From: DAOMFB01 sp963801475
GTDB taxonomy: Bacteria; Acidobacteriota; Thermoanaerobaculia; UBA5066
Assembly: GCA_963801475.1 (NCBI GenBank)
Contig: CAWDEX010000001.1
Location: forward strand, 62,001-126,000
Reading direction: 5' to 3'
Length of the DNA: 64,000 nt
Part shown: piece by piece, positions 32,970-41,855 of the stretch
Position numbering within the stretch: the first letter of the stretch is position 1
Layout of the letters: every line of letters begins with the position of its first letter
Notes under the pieces: model-generated
The model's database searches: none
Told to the model about the DNA's origin: nothing
Seen by the model: only the letters and a program-made list of their open reading frames with translations
Made by a program: the position numbers and the translations under genes

Positions 32970-35900
32970 TCAGACGATCTGGCGCTTCGCGAGAGCGGCG
33001 AAGAGCCCGTCCTTCTCCATCAGCTCCTTGTAGCTGCCCATCTCGGCGATGACGCCGCCCTGCAGGAAGCAGATCCTGTCGGCATTGACGATGGTGCTGA
33101 GCCGGTGGGCGATGACGATTCGGGTGCAGTGGAGCCTGTCCATGCTCTCGGTGACGATCGCCTGCGCCTTGTTGTCGAGGGCGCTCGTCGCCTCGTCGAG
33201 GAAGAGCACCTTGGGGCGGTTCACGATCGCGCGGGCGATCATGAGCCTCTGCTTCTGGCCGCCGGAGAGGCCGCCGCCCCCCTCGCTGACGTACGTATGC
33301 ATCCCCATCGGCATCTCGCGGATGTCGTCCGCGAAGCTCGCCGACTCCGCGGCCTGCCAGGCGTCGTCGATCGTCCGCGAGGTCGTGCCGACGATGTTCC
33401 GGAAGATGTCGACGGGCATGCAGCGTGAGTCCTGGAGCACGACCCCGAGCTGCTGGCGGACGAGCCGGACGTCCAGGGCCGAGAGGTCCTGCCCGTCGTA
33501 GAGGATCGACCCCTTCGCGGGCTTCTCGAAGCCAAGCAGGAGACGCATCAGGGTCGACTTTCCGCAGCCGGAGCCTCCGACGAACGCGATGAACTCTCCC
33601 GGATGGATCTTCAGATTGACGTCCGTCAGGATCCACGGGCTGTCCTCGGCATACCGGAAGTGGACGTGCGAGATCTCGATCTCGCCCTTCAGGGGTCCCG
33701 GAGGCGCCTTCGACTCGTCGATCTCGGGCTCCGTCGTGAGGATCGGGACGAGGCGCTCCCAGATCGGCACGGCTCTCAGAAGGGAGAGAGAGGCCTCGCT
33801 GAGCGACTGCATGGCCGCGAGGAACATCCCGAACGCCGCGGAGAAGGCGATGAATTCGCCCGTGGACAGGCCGCCGGCTCCGGCCGTGACGCCGGCCTTC
33901 GACTGCACCTTCGCCAGGAGGGAGAAGACGGTGATCGAGGCGACGATGGGGAAACCCGAGTTGAAGATCTGGACCGCCGACTGGATCTTGCCGCTTCGGA
34001 ACGCGAGACGGCGCTGACGGGCGAAGCCCGCGGCCCAGACGCGGAAACCGTGGTCCTCGGCGCCGCTGACGCGGAGCTTGCCGACGCCCGAGATGAGCTG
34101 GAGAACGAGGCCCGAGAGCTGCCCGCGAACCGTCAGCTGCTCGCGCTGCGAGCGCAGCTGGATCATGTTGGCGGTCGTCGAGAACGTGACGAACACGAGG
34201 GTCAGGCCGATCCCGGCGAGGGCGAGCGGGACGCTGTAACCCAGCATCATGACGAGGTAGACGATCGAGCTGAGAGAGCCGAGAACGGCGCCGATTCCGG
34301 CGCCCGCGACGAGCTGCCGGATCGCGTCGATTCCGAGTGCGCGGTCCGCGAGGTCGCCCGCCGAATACAAGCGGAAGAACGTCGACGGCAGGTCGAGAAG
34401 ACGGTCCCAGAGAGCCGCCTGCACGGCGTAGTCCATCCGCCCCTGCAGGCGCAGGACGGCGATGCTCTCGGTCAGCTTAAAGGCTGCCGAGGAGAAGGCC
34501 GAGATGACGAGGGCGAGGCAGAACTGGTACAGGAGGCCGCGCTCGGCCTGCGGGATGGCCGTGTCGAAGAGCCGACCCGTGAAGTAGGGCGTGAGGGCGC
34601 CGAGGGCGCCCAGTCCCGCCGCCATGAGGAGCAGCATCTTGAGGTCGCCCTTGAGGCCCCGGGCGCCGAAACGGATGACCTGATTGACGGTCAACAGGCC
34701 GCCGGGAAACCGCCGGTAGAAGGTGTGGCCGAAGGGGTGGAGCGTCTGGGCGAACTTCGGGTCGACGCGCCCCCGCTCGCCCGTCGCGGGGTCGACCCAG
34801 TCGTAGGCGGAGGCGCCGGCCGGCAGAAGGGCGATCGGCTGTTTCGTGGCCTCGGTCCGGGCGAGGATCGGCCCGTGATCGTGATCCCAGAAATTCCCCC
34901 GGAGGGCGATGACGCGCGTCCGGAACCGGGAGGCCGTGGCGACGAGCCCCAGCGTCTCCTCGTAGGCCCGCTCCACGTTCATCTCGACGGAGGGCTTTCG
35001 GGCTTCCATGCCGAGATCGGCGCAGATCAGCGAGCAGGCGCGGAAGATCGGGCCGAGGTCGGCCGTTTCGATGGCCTCGGCAGGCCGCTCGCCGGGGCTC
35101 GCCAGGATGCCGCCGATCTCGGCGTAGGCGGCGTCGCGGGCGCGGCCGGCCTGCACCGCCTTGCTCTTCAGGCGATTGAACTCGTCGACCGCCGCGAGGC
35201 GCTTGTTGACGAACTCCACCTCGCAGAGCGCCTCGTGGAAAGCGTCGAGGCCGGCCGCGAATCCGGGGGCGACGAGCGCGGCGCGGGTGGCGAGGGGAGT
35301 GAGCACCAGCCCGTCCGCGGACGACTCGACCCACCCCTCTTCGGTCACCGGGAACAGGACCGGGTCCCTCGCCACGCGGACCTCGGACATCCCGATCAGG
35401 AGAAGGCTCCCGGCGGGCGTCTCGACCCAGACGATGCCTTTTCGGGCGCGGGCGCGCTTCTGGAAATCGACGCCGAGAGGCTCATCGGGGTTGAGATCGA
35501 GCGGCTGGACGGGCTCTGGCGGGAGGTCGCGGACGAGGGCGTGGGTCAGCGCGAGGATCCAGCCCTCGACGAGCGTCGTGATCCGCTCGGCGTGCACAGG
35601 CTGTCCGGCGAGCTCGACGATCCGCCCGACGGCGATCTTCCGGAGCCGGGTCCCGCTCTTCCCCGCGGCGAGAAAGGCCGACCCCTGTCCGTAGCGGCCG
35701 AGATCCATGCCGAAGAACGCCTGACCCGGCTCGGCGCCCACGAAGAAGGACCGGGCGCCGGCCGCCTCGCCGTCCTTGACCGTGACCGTGAAGATGTCCA
35801 TCCGGCCGGACTCGACGAGCCACATCGAGGACGGGTCGTCGAGGAAGAACGGCCTGTTGCCGCTGACGAGGACCTCCTCTCCTTCCTCCTCGAGCTTCGA

Positions 35901-36332
35901 GACCGCCCTCATCTGGAGGCTTTTGAGAACGTCCGCGAGGGGAATGGCGCTCGTCTGCGCGAGCTCGAGGTCCCCTTCCTCCGCCTCGGCGCTCTCGAGA
36001 AGGACTTCGAACACGGTGTGCCCGACGCGGAAACGATCCATGTGGGCGAGCTGCTTCTCGGTGATCCGCTGGTCGCCGACCCAGGTGCCGTTGGCGCTCT
36101 TCTGGTCGGTCAGCGTCACGCCGGACGGGCCGGCCGCGACCTGTGCGTGGCGCCGCGAGATGTTCGGGTCCTTCAGGGAGATGTCGCACTCGTCGGCGCG
36201 CCCGATCAGGCACGGCCGTTCGAGGGGGTACTCGCGACCGACGAGCGCCTCGTCCCGCGACTCGGCGATCCGGAGACGGCTCCCGCGTACGGAGACGGGA
36301 GCGGCGGCAGGGGAAGCGGGGTGGGCGCTCAA
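32970..36332 (-). CDS. NHLM-type ABC exporter with N-terminal FHA domain
   Basis: 1120 residues from a TTG with GGAGAGG upstream. An FHA domain (~25-110: LIGRADECDISL, NISRRHAQV, SANGTWVGDQRI) precedes the usual NHLM accessory region (~150-540). A six-helix transmembrane domain (~555-850) and nucleotide-binding domain (~880-1115) follow: Walker A GGSGCGKST, GGGLSGGQKQRL signature and VLFLDEATSALD. NHLM transporters of this second type lack a C39 peptidase and pair with one that has it, here the next gene upstream. The FHA fusion is unusual and would tie export to Thr phosphorylation. Confidence 0.9.
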   Translation of the reverse strand: MSAHPASPAAAPVSVRGSRLRIAESRDEALVGREYPLERPCLIGRADECDISLKDPNISRRHAQVAAGPSGVTLTDQKSANGTWVGDQRITEKQLAHMDRFRVGHTVFEVLLESAEAEEGDLELAQTSAIPLADVLKSLQMRAVSKLEEEGEEVLVSGNRPFFLDDPSSMWLVESGRMDIFTVTVKDGEAAGARSFFVGAEPGQAFFGMDLGRYGQGSAFLAAGKSGTRLRKIAVGRIVELAGQPVHAERITTLVEGWILALTHALVRDLPPEPVQPLDLNPDEPLGVDFQKRARARKGIVWVETPAGSLLLIGMSEVRVARDPVLFPVTEEGWVESSADGLVLTPLATRAALVAPGFAAGLDAFHEALCEVEFVNKRLAAVDEFNRLKSKAVQAGRARDAAYAEIGGILASPGERPAEAIETADLGPIFRACSLICADLGMEARKPSVEMNVERAYEETLGLVATASRFRTRVIALRGNFWDHDHGPILARTEATKQPIALLPAGASAYDWVDPATGERGRVDPKFAQTLHPFGHTFYRRFPGGLLTVNQVIRFGARGLKGDLKMLLLMAAGLGALGALTPYFTGRLFDTAIPQAERGLLYQFCLALVISAFSSAAFKLTESIAVLRLQGRMDYAVQAALWDRLLDLPSTFFRLYSAGDLADRALGIDAIRQLVAGAGIGAVLGSLSSIVYLVMMLGYSVPLALAGIGLTLVFVTFSTTANMIQLRSQREQLTVRGQLSGLVLQLISGVGKLRVSGAEDHGFRVWAAGFARQRRLAFRSGKIQSAVQIFNSGFPIVASITVFSLLAKVQSKAGVTAGAGGLSTGEFIAFSAAFGMFLAAMQSLSEASLSLLRAVPIWERLVPILTTEPEIDESKAPPGPLKGEIEISHVHFRYAEDSPWILTDVNLKIHPGEFIAFVGGSGCGKSTLMRLLLGFEKPAKGSILYDGQDLSALDVRLVRQQLGVVLQDSRCMPVDIFRNIVGTTSRTIDDAWQAAESASFADDIREMPMGMHTYVSEGGGGLSGGQKQRLMIARAIVNRPKVLFLDEATSALDNKAQAIVTESMDRLHCTRIVIAHRLSTIVNADRICFLQGGVIAEMGSYKELMEKDGLFAALAKRQIV

Positions 36333-36342
36333 CGGCCTCTCC

Positions 36343-38574
36343 TCAGTGCCCCGCGATCAGGTGCTGGTAGAACCCGTCCTGGTCCTTCATCTCGTCGTGG
36401 GTGCCGCGCTGGACGATCTTCCCGCGGTGGAGGACGACGATCTCGTCGGCGTCGCGGATCGTGCTGAGCCGGTGGGCGATGATGATGCAGGTGCAGCCCC
36501 GGCGGCGGAGCGCATCGTCGATCGTCGCCTCCGTCGAAGGGTCGAGAGCGCTCGTCGCCTCGTCGAGGATGAGGACCGTCGGTCCGCCGGCGAGCGCGCG
36601 GGCGATCTCGAGCCGCTGCCGCTGTCCGCCGCTGAAGTTGCCTCCTCCCTCGGCCACGATCGAGCCGTAGCCGCCGTCGCGCTCCTCGATGACGGCGTGA
36701 ATCTCGGCGTCCCGGGACGCCTCGATGACCCGGGGCATCGGAAGGGTTCCGTCCCACATCGTGACGTTTTCGCGGATCGTTCCGCCGAAAAGGAAGACCT
36801 CCTGGTCCACGAGGCCGATGGAGTTCACGATCAGGTCGCGGGGAAGCTGGTCTCTCGGGGTTCCGTCGAATAGGACGTCGCCTTCCCACGGCTCGTAGAG
36901 TCCCGAGACGAGTTTCGCGACCGTCGACTTGCCGCTGCCGCTCGACCCGACGAGGGCGACGCGCTGCCCCGGCTTGATGACGAGGTTGAAGTTCTCGATG
37001 AGCGGGGCCTCGAGCGGGCTGTATCCGAAGGTGATGTTCCGGAGCTCGACGTGTCCGGAGAGCTTGACGGTCCGCTTCTCGGCCGGGGCGGCGGCAGGGA
37101 GCTCGCGCGTGTACTGCTTGTCGAGCGGGTAGCGGAGAACGTCGTCGAGGCGGTTCATGTCGGCCTCGAGCTCCTGAAGGCTCGAGCCGAAGGTCACGAA
37201 ATTGTCGAGCGGCCGCGTGAAGCTCGCCACGAGCGTCTGGTAGGCGACGAGCATGCCGACGGTGAGCTGGCCATTCATCACCTTGAGGCCGCCCAGGAGG
37301 AGGACGGAGGTCGTGATCAGCGTGCTGACGAACGGCGGGACGGCCGACGTCCCCTCGGACAGGATGCCGATCTGCTGCTCCCCGTTCAGCGCCTTGGCCT
37401 GGTAGCCGGCCCACCGGGAGAAGAAATCCGACTCCGAGCCGGTGGCCTTCAGCGTCTCGATCATCTTGAGACCGTTCATCGCGGTGCCGAGGAGCTTGCC
37501 CTGCTCCTTCTGGAGGCGACGGCTGGCGTCGATCCGCTGGCGGGAGATCAGCCGCACCGCGAGGATGTTCAGGGCCGACAGCGCGATGACGACGAGGGTC
37601 AGCACGACGTCGTAGAGGAACATGAGGACCGCGTAGAAGACGATGAGGAGAATGTCGAGGGCGGTCGATGCGAGCCGGCCCGAAATGATGCTCGCGACCT
37701 TGTCGTTGATCTGGACGCGGGAGCCGATCTCGCCGGCGTACCTCTGCGAGAAGTAGGAGACGGGAAGGCGGAGGATGTGCGAGAAGAATTCGCTCGAGGT
37801 CTTCACGGCCAGCTTCGTCTCGAGACGGAGCAGGTAGTACGACTGGAGGAACGTCAGGATCACCCGGATCAGCGCGGTGATCGCCATCCCGGCGAGAAGG
37901 GGGCCGAGGATCGACGTGCGGTTCGACACGAGGTAGTCGTCGATGAAGATCCGGGCGAACGTCGGAACGACGAGCCCCGGGAGGACGAGGGCCACGCCGC
38001 AGAGAAAGACGAAGAGGAGCGCCGTTTCGGAGCCCGCGAGCCGACGGGCCAGGGCGGCGGCCATCCCCGCCTTCGACCCCCCGGCTTTGAAATCGGGCCC
38101 CTTCTCGAAGGTCAGGACGACGCCGGAAAAGGAGGCGTCGAGCTCCTCGAAGTCGACGACACGCGGCCCCTGCGCCGGATCGTTCAGGTAGACCTTCCCC
38201 TTCCTGCCGAATCCCTCGAGGACGAGGAAGTGGTTGAAGTTCCAGAACAGGATGCAGGGGTAGTTCACCTCGTACAGGTTCTCGAGCTCGTACTTGAAGC
38301 CCTTCGCGACCAGTCCGTACTTCCGCGCCGCCTTGATGACGTTGGACGCCTTGCTTCCGTCGCGGGAGACGCCGCACTCCACGCGGAGCTCTTCGAGCGG
38401 CACGACCTTCTTGTAGTGCCCGAGGATGATGGCCAGCGCGGCGGCTCCGCACTCCACCGCCTCCATCTGGAGGATCGTGGGGCAGGGCGCACGCTTGATG
38501 GGGGGCTTGGGCGTCGCTGCCGGCTTCTCCGGTTCCGCCCCGGCGGTCGTCCCGGGGCTCGCGTTGTCTTCCAT
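36343..38574 (-). CDS. NHLM-type peptidase-containing ABC exporter (C39)
   Basis: 743 residues. The C39 peptidase (~30-165) has catalytic Cys in LQMEAVECGAAALAIIL, His in NHFLVLEGFGR and Asp in LNDPAQGP. It should cut the precursor after its Gly-Gly. The membrane domain spans ~185-470, and the nucleotide-binding domain has Walker A GSSGSGKSTVAKL, NFSGGQRQRLEIARAL and LILDEATSALD. It exports and trims RiPP peptides from proteusin loci. Gly-Gly ends are present in both precursor leaders upstream. A pro-rich N-terminus precedes the peptidase. Confidence 0.95.
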   Translation of the reverse strand: MEDNASPGTTAGAEPEKPAATPKPPIKRAPCPTILQMEAVECGAAALAIILGHYKKVVPLEELRVECGVSRDGSKASNVIKAARKYGLVAKGFKYELENLYEVNYPCILFWNFNHFLVLEGFGRKGKVYLNDPAQGPRVVDFEELDASFSGVVLTFEKGPDFKAGGSKAGMAAALARRLAGSETALLFVFLCGVALVLPGLVVPTFARIFIDDYLVSNRTSILGPLLAGMAITALIRVILTFLQSYYLLRLETKLAVKTSSEFFSHILRLPVSYFSQRYAGEIGSRVQINDKVASIISGRLASTALDILLIVFYAVLMFLYDVVLTLVVIALSALNILAVRLISRQRIDASRRLQKEQGKLLGTAMNGLKMIETLKATGSESDFFSRWAGYQAKALNGEQQIGILSEGTSAVPPFVSTLITTSVLLLGGLKVMNGQLTVGMLVAYQTLVASFTRPLDNFVTFGSSLQELEADMNRLDDVLRYPLDKQYTRELPAAAPAEKRTVKLSGHVELRNITFGYSPLEAPLIENFNLVIKPGQRVALVGSSGSGKSTVAKLVSGLYEPWEGDVLFDGTPRDQLPRDLIVNSIGLVDQEVFLFGGTIRENVTMWDGTLPMPRVIEASRDAEIHAVIEERDGGYGSIVAEGGGNFSGGQRQRLEIARALAGGPTVLILDEATSALDPSTEATIDDALRRRGCTCIIIAHRLSTIRDADEIVVLHRGKIVQRGTHDEMKDQDGFYQHLIAGH

Positions 38575-38583
38575 GCGCGGCCC

Positions 38584-39738
38584 CTAGCTCGTGCCGAGAG
38601 TCTTCTTGACGATGGGGAGTACGTACGAGATCGGCCGGCGGTCCTCCACGACGACCGTCCCTTTCGACAGCGTTCCGCTGAAGATCTGGGTCGGAGGCCC
38701 CTTGGACGACGACCACTTGAAGCCGCTCGGCGTCGTGGCGTCGGCTTCGAGGGTCGCGACGACCTCGATCGGCGCCGACTTCCCGATCAGCTCCTCCGCC
38801 AGCTTGTCGTTCCGGAGGACCCGCCGGAGCCCCTCGGGCGTCACGGGGAACTCGGAGACCGTCTTGACCTTACCGAGCAGGAAGCCGTACTCCTCGGCCT
38901 TCACGGTCGACGGTGCGATGCGCACCGCCATGCCGGGGCGGACTTTCTTCCCCTCGCCGGCCGGGATGTAGAGGACGGTCTCGAGGGCGCCGGCGAGCGG
39001 TTCGAGCGTCAGGAGGCGCTGCCCGGGAGCCACGAGGCTTCCCGAGGTGGCCGTCACCTCGAGAATCCGCCCGGCGTAGGGACTCTTGAGCTCCGTCGTC
39101 GAGCCGAGCCGCCCCTCCATCTCCGTGATCTGCCGCTTCAGGTCGTCGACACGGAGCTCCTCGCCGGACTGCACCATCTGGTTCTGGGTGATCATCTGTT
39201 CGGTGCTGGCGAGCTGCTCCTTCGTCCGCATCAGCGTGGCCTTCGTCAGGATCCCCTTCTTGACGAGACCCTCCTGCACCGCGATCTTCTCGCGCAGCTC
39301 GCGCGCCTGGGACTGGTACTGCGACAGGAGCGACCCGCCCCGGCTCTTCAGGTTGCGGCTCTGCCCTTCGATTTGGGCGAGCTGGGCCTTCGTGTTGTCG
39401 AGCTTCAGCAGCAGCTCGGGCTGGTCGATGCGGGCGATGACCTGGCCGGCCTGGATCCGGTCCCCGGCCTTGACCGTGATCTCGTTGATCCGCCCCTGCG
39501 CACCCGACGTGACGTCGAAGACCTCGGCGCCCCGGATGAGGATTCCCTGTCCTTCGACGGTGATCGGAATCTTGCCGACGACGCTCCAGACGACGGCGAA
39601 CGCCAGGACGATTCCGAGGCCCGCCAGGGAGATCCACCCCATCGGCGACGTCACCTGGAGCATGACGTCGAGCTGCTCCGGGGAGGAGAGCTTGTCGAGA
39701 GCGCTCTTGCGGAAGATGTCTTTCGATGGCTCAAACAC
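38584..39738 (-). CDS. HlyD-family NHLM secretion adaptor
   Basis: 384 residues from a GTG. One N-terminal membrane segment (~33-55, GWISLAGLGIVLAFAVVWSV) is followed by a lipoyl-like half (GQGILIRGAEVFDVTSGAQG), a long coiled coil (~110-220) and a second lipoyl/beta-barrel half. It bridges the inner-membrane ABC exporters to the TolC-like outer-membrane channels. Gene order with both exporters and both channels supports a complete type I-like export machine. Confidence 0.93.
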   Translation of the reverse strand: MFEPSKDIFRKSALDKLSSPEQLDVMLQVTSPMGWISLAGLGIVLAFAVVWSVVGKIPITVEGQGILIRGAEVFDVTSGAQGRINEITVKAGDRIQAGQVIARIDQPELLLKLDNTKAQLAQIEGQSRNLKSRGGSLLSQYQSQARELREKIAVQEGLVKKGILTKATLMRTKEQLASTEQMITQNQMVQSGEELRVDDLKRQITEMEGRLGSTTELKSPYAGRILEVTATSGSLVAPGQRLLTLEPLAGALETVLYIPAGEGKKVRPGMAVRIAPSTVKAEEYGFLLGKVKTVSEFPVTPEGLRRVLRNDKLAEELIGKSAPIEVVATLEADATTPSGFKWSSSKGPPTQIFSGTLSKGTVVVEDRRPISYVLPIVKKTLGTS

Positions 39739-39798
39739 GGTGCCGTACCCCCCTTCGAAGCCAGCGCGTCCGGGTCGTCCGGGATCCCCCGGGGCTCA

Positions 39799-41844
39799 TC
39801 ACGGCTTGGGCGGTGCGGGCACCCCGGTCGGCGTGACCTCGCCGAACTTTACCGTGTCGTCGGCGATCGCGTAGGAGAGAAGCGAACCCGTCTCGAAGCG
39901 GAGGCGGCTTGCGCGCGTGGCGTACATCAGGCGGGCCGCGACGAGGTCCGACTCGGCCTGGGTCCTCACTACTTCCGTCGTCAGCGTGTCGATCACGGTC
40001 GTCTCGCCGCCACGGAAGCGTTCGAACGTCGATGCGACGACCTCCTGATTGCTCGCTACGGCGGCCTCGCGGATCCGGACTTCGGCGGCCGCCGTCGCCA
40101 GGGCGCTGGAAAGCTGGACGACGTTGGCCCGGACGGTCCTCTCGAGGTCCGCCTTCGAGATGGAGGCGTTCCCGACGAGCGACTCCGTCTGGACGTACTG
40201 GCCCTTGGCCGCGTTGTTCTTGAACGGGAGCTCGAAGGAGAGCGTCACCTGGAAGCTGGGGCCGACGTACCGACCCTGGAAGCTCCGCCAGTAACCGGTC
40301 GGGTTTCCTACGCTCATGATGCTGAGCCGCGGGTCCTCGTAGATGCCGTTGTAGCCGGCCTGGACGGAGAGGTCGAGCCTCGGCCTCAGGTCGACCCGGG
40401 ATCCCTTCAGCAGGTAGTCCGCGGCGGTCACGCGGAGGGCCGCGGCCTTCACGTCGGCCCGCCGGGCGATCGAGGCGTCCAGAAGCCGGGCCAGGGCGGA
40501 GGCGTCCAGCTCCGTTACGTCCTCGCCGGCGGGGAGCGGATCGGCCGCGAGGGGCGCGAAGGAGACGTCGGGGACGGCCAATCCGATCGCAACGGCGAGG
40601 TCGACTCGCTTGCGGGCCACGTCGCGGCGTGCGGCGGCCAGGCCGCCTTCGAGATCGGCCGTCCGCGCGACGATGCGGCTCCTTTCGGCCCTGGGCAGCT
40701 CGTCGGCCTCGATGAGGGCACCCGTCACCTCGTCGATCTTCCGCTGGGCGGTGGCGGAGCGCTCGAGCAGGGCCGCGACCTCCTGGGCGGCCGCGAGATT
40801 CCAGTAAGCGAGGGTCGTGCGAAGGGCGCAGTTGGTGGCGGTGTGCGCGAGGCTCTCGAGCGCCGCCCGGTAGTTCTCCCGCGCGGAGTTCTCTCCCGCG
40901 GCCACGGAGTCCCTCCCCGCGTTCTTCAGGAGCGGGACGTCCAGCGTGAAGCCGACGACGCTGCGGTAGAGGGTCGGGAGGCCCCGGCCGCCTTCCGAGG
41001 GATCGAGCGACTTGTCGGCGTAGGTGTTTTCGGTCCCCGCGAGGAAGAGAACGGGGGCCACGGTCAGGCCCGACCGCGTCGGGATCTGGAAACGGAGATC
41101 GACCTGGAGGGTCTCGTAGTTGAGGAGCGAAGGGAGCGCTCCGATCGCCAGGAGCTGCTCGTCGAAGGAAGGAATGAAGACCTGCCGAAGGAGCTTGAGG
41201 AGACTGGTGACCCGGAGCCGCTGCTGCTCGAGGAGGGCCCGGTAGAGGCGGTTGGACGGCGAGTCCTGGGGAATGCTCGCCGCGGCGGCCTGCCCGTCAA
41301 TGAGCGTCTGAAAGGTCTGGACGTCGGTCGGGTTGACCTTGTCGAGGCAGATGGCGGAGCCATTGATGAAGTACTGGCGGCCCTGGCAGTCGGGCAGCGG
41401 AAAGCCCTTGTCGTCCGTCAGCCCCTTGGCGATGTCCGTCGCGACCTTGGAGAACTCCGTGGACGCTTCGCTCAAGAACGTCCGCTTCCTGACCTCCCCC
41501 CTGAGCTGGGACAGGGTCAGGGCTCTCTTGGTGCGGTTGTACTGCGGCGTGAACGTGAGCACGTTGTCGAATTCGCCCGAGGCCGCCTGCAGAAGGCCAT
41601 GGCGGAGGTCGACGGCCTGCCGCGCGAAGAGAATCTCCGGGGCGTAGTCGAGGGTGAGGCGCAGGGCCTCGGCGAGCGTGATCTTCTCCTGCCGGATCTC
41701 GGGCGCCACGAGCGCCGGCGGGGCGGTCTGAGGTGTCGTGGAGCCGGCCGGCTCCGCACGGACCCCGAGGCTGGCGGCCAGAGGAAGGAGGAGGAGGGCC
41801 GCCCCGAGGCGGCCTCCCGGCGGTTGGTTTCGCGTCTCGTGCAC
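39799..41844 (-). CDS. TolC-like outer-membrane efflux protein (second of two)
   Basis: 681 residues from a GTG with GAGGGGG upstream; a signal peptide follows (GAALLLLPLAASLGVRA). The OEP domain pattern is visible: KITLAEALRLTLDYAPEIL at the start, two long helical repeats, and FRGGETTVIDTLTTEVV near the end. It is longer than E. coli TolC (471 residues mature) owing to an insert around residues 95-250. It follows the other channel by 11 bp in the export operon. Two different channels could serve the two ABC exporters. Confidence 0.9.
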   Translation of the reverse strand: MHETRNQPPGGRLGAALLLLPLAASLGVRAEPAGSTTPQTAPPALVAPEIRQEKITLAEALRLTLDYAPEILFARQAVDLRHGLLQAASGEFDNVLTFTPQYNRTKRALTLSQLRGEVRKRTFLSEASTEFSKVATDIAKGLTDDKGFPLPDCQGRQYFINGSAICLDKVNPTDVQTFQTLIDGQAAAASIPQDSPSNRLYRALLEQQRLRVTSLLKLLRQVFIPSFDEQLLAIGALPSLLNYETLQVDLRFQIPTRSGLTVAPVLFLAGTENTYADKSLDPSEGGRGLPTLYRSVVGFTLDVPLLKNAGRDSVAAGENSARENYRAALESLAHTATNCALRTTLAYWNLAAAQEVAALLERSATAQRKIDEVTGALIEADELPRAERSRIVARTADLEGGLAAARRDVARKRVDLAVAIGLAVPDVSFAPLAADPLPAGEDVTELDASALARLLDASIARRADVKAAALRVTAADYLLKGSRVDLRPRLDLSVQAGYNGIYEDPRLSIMSVGNPTGYWRSFQGRYVGPSFQVTLSFELPFKNNAAKGQYVQTESLVGNASISKADLERTVRANVVQLSSALATAAAEVRIREAAVASNQEVVASTFERFRGGETTVIDTLTTEVVRTQAESDLVAARLMYATRASRLRFETGSLLSYAIADDTVKFGEVTPTGVPAPPKP

Positions 41845-41855
41845 GGCGATCCCCC

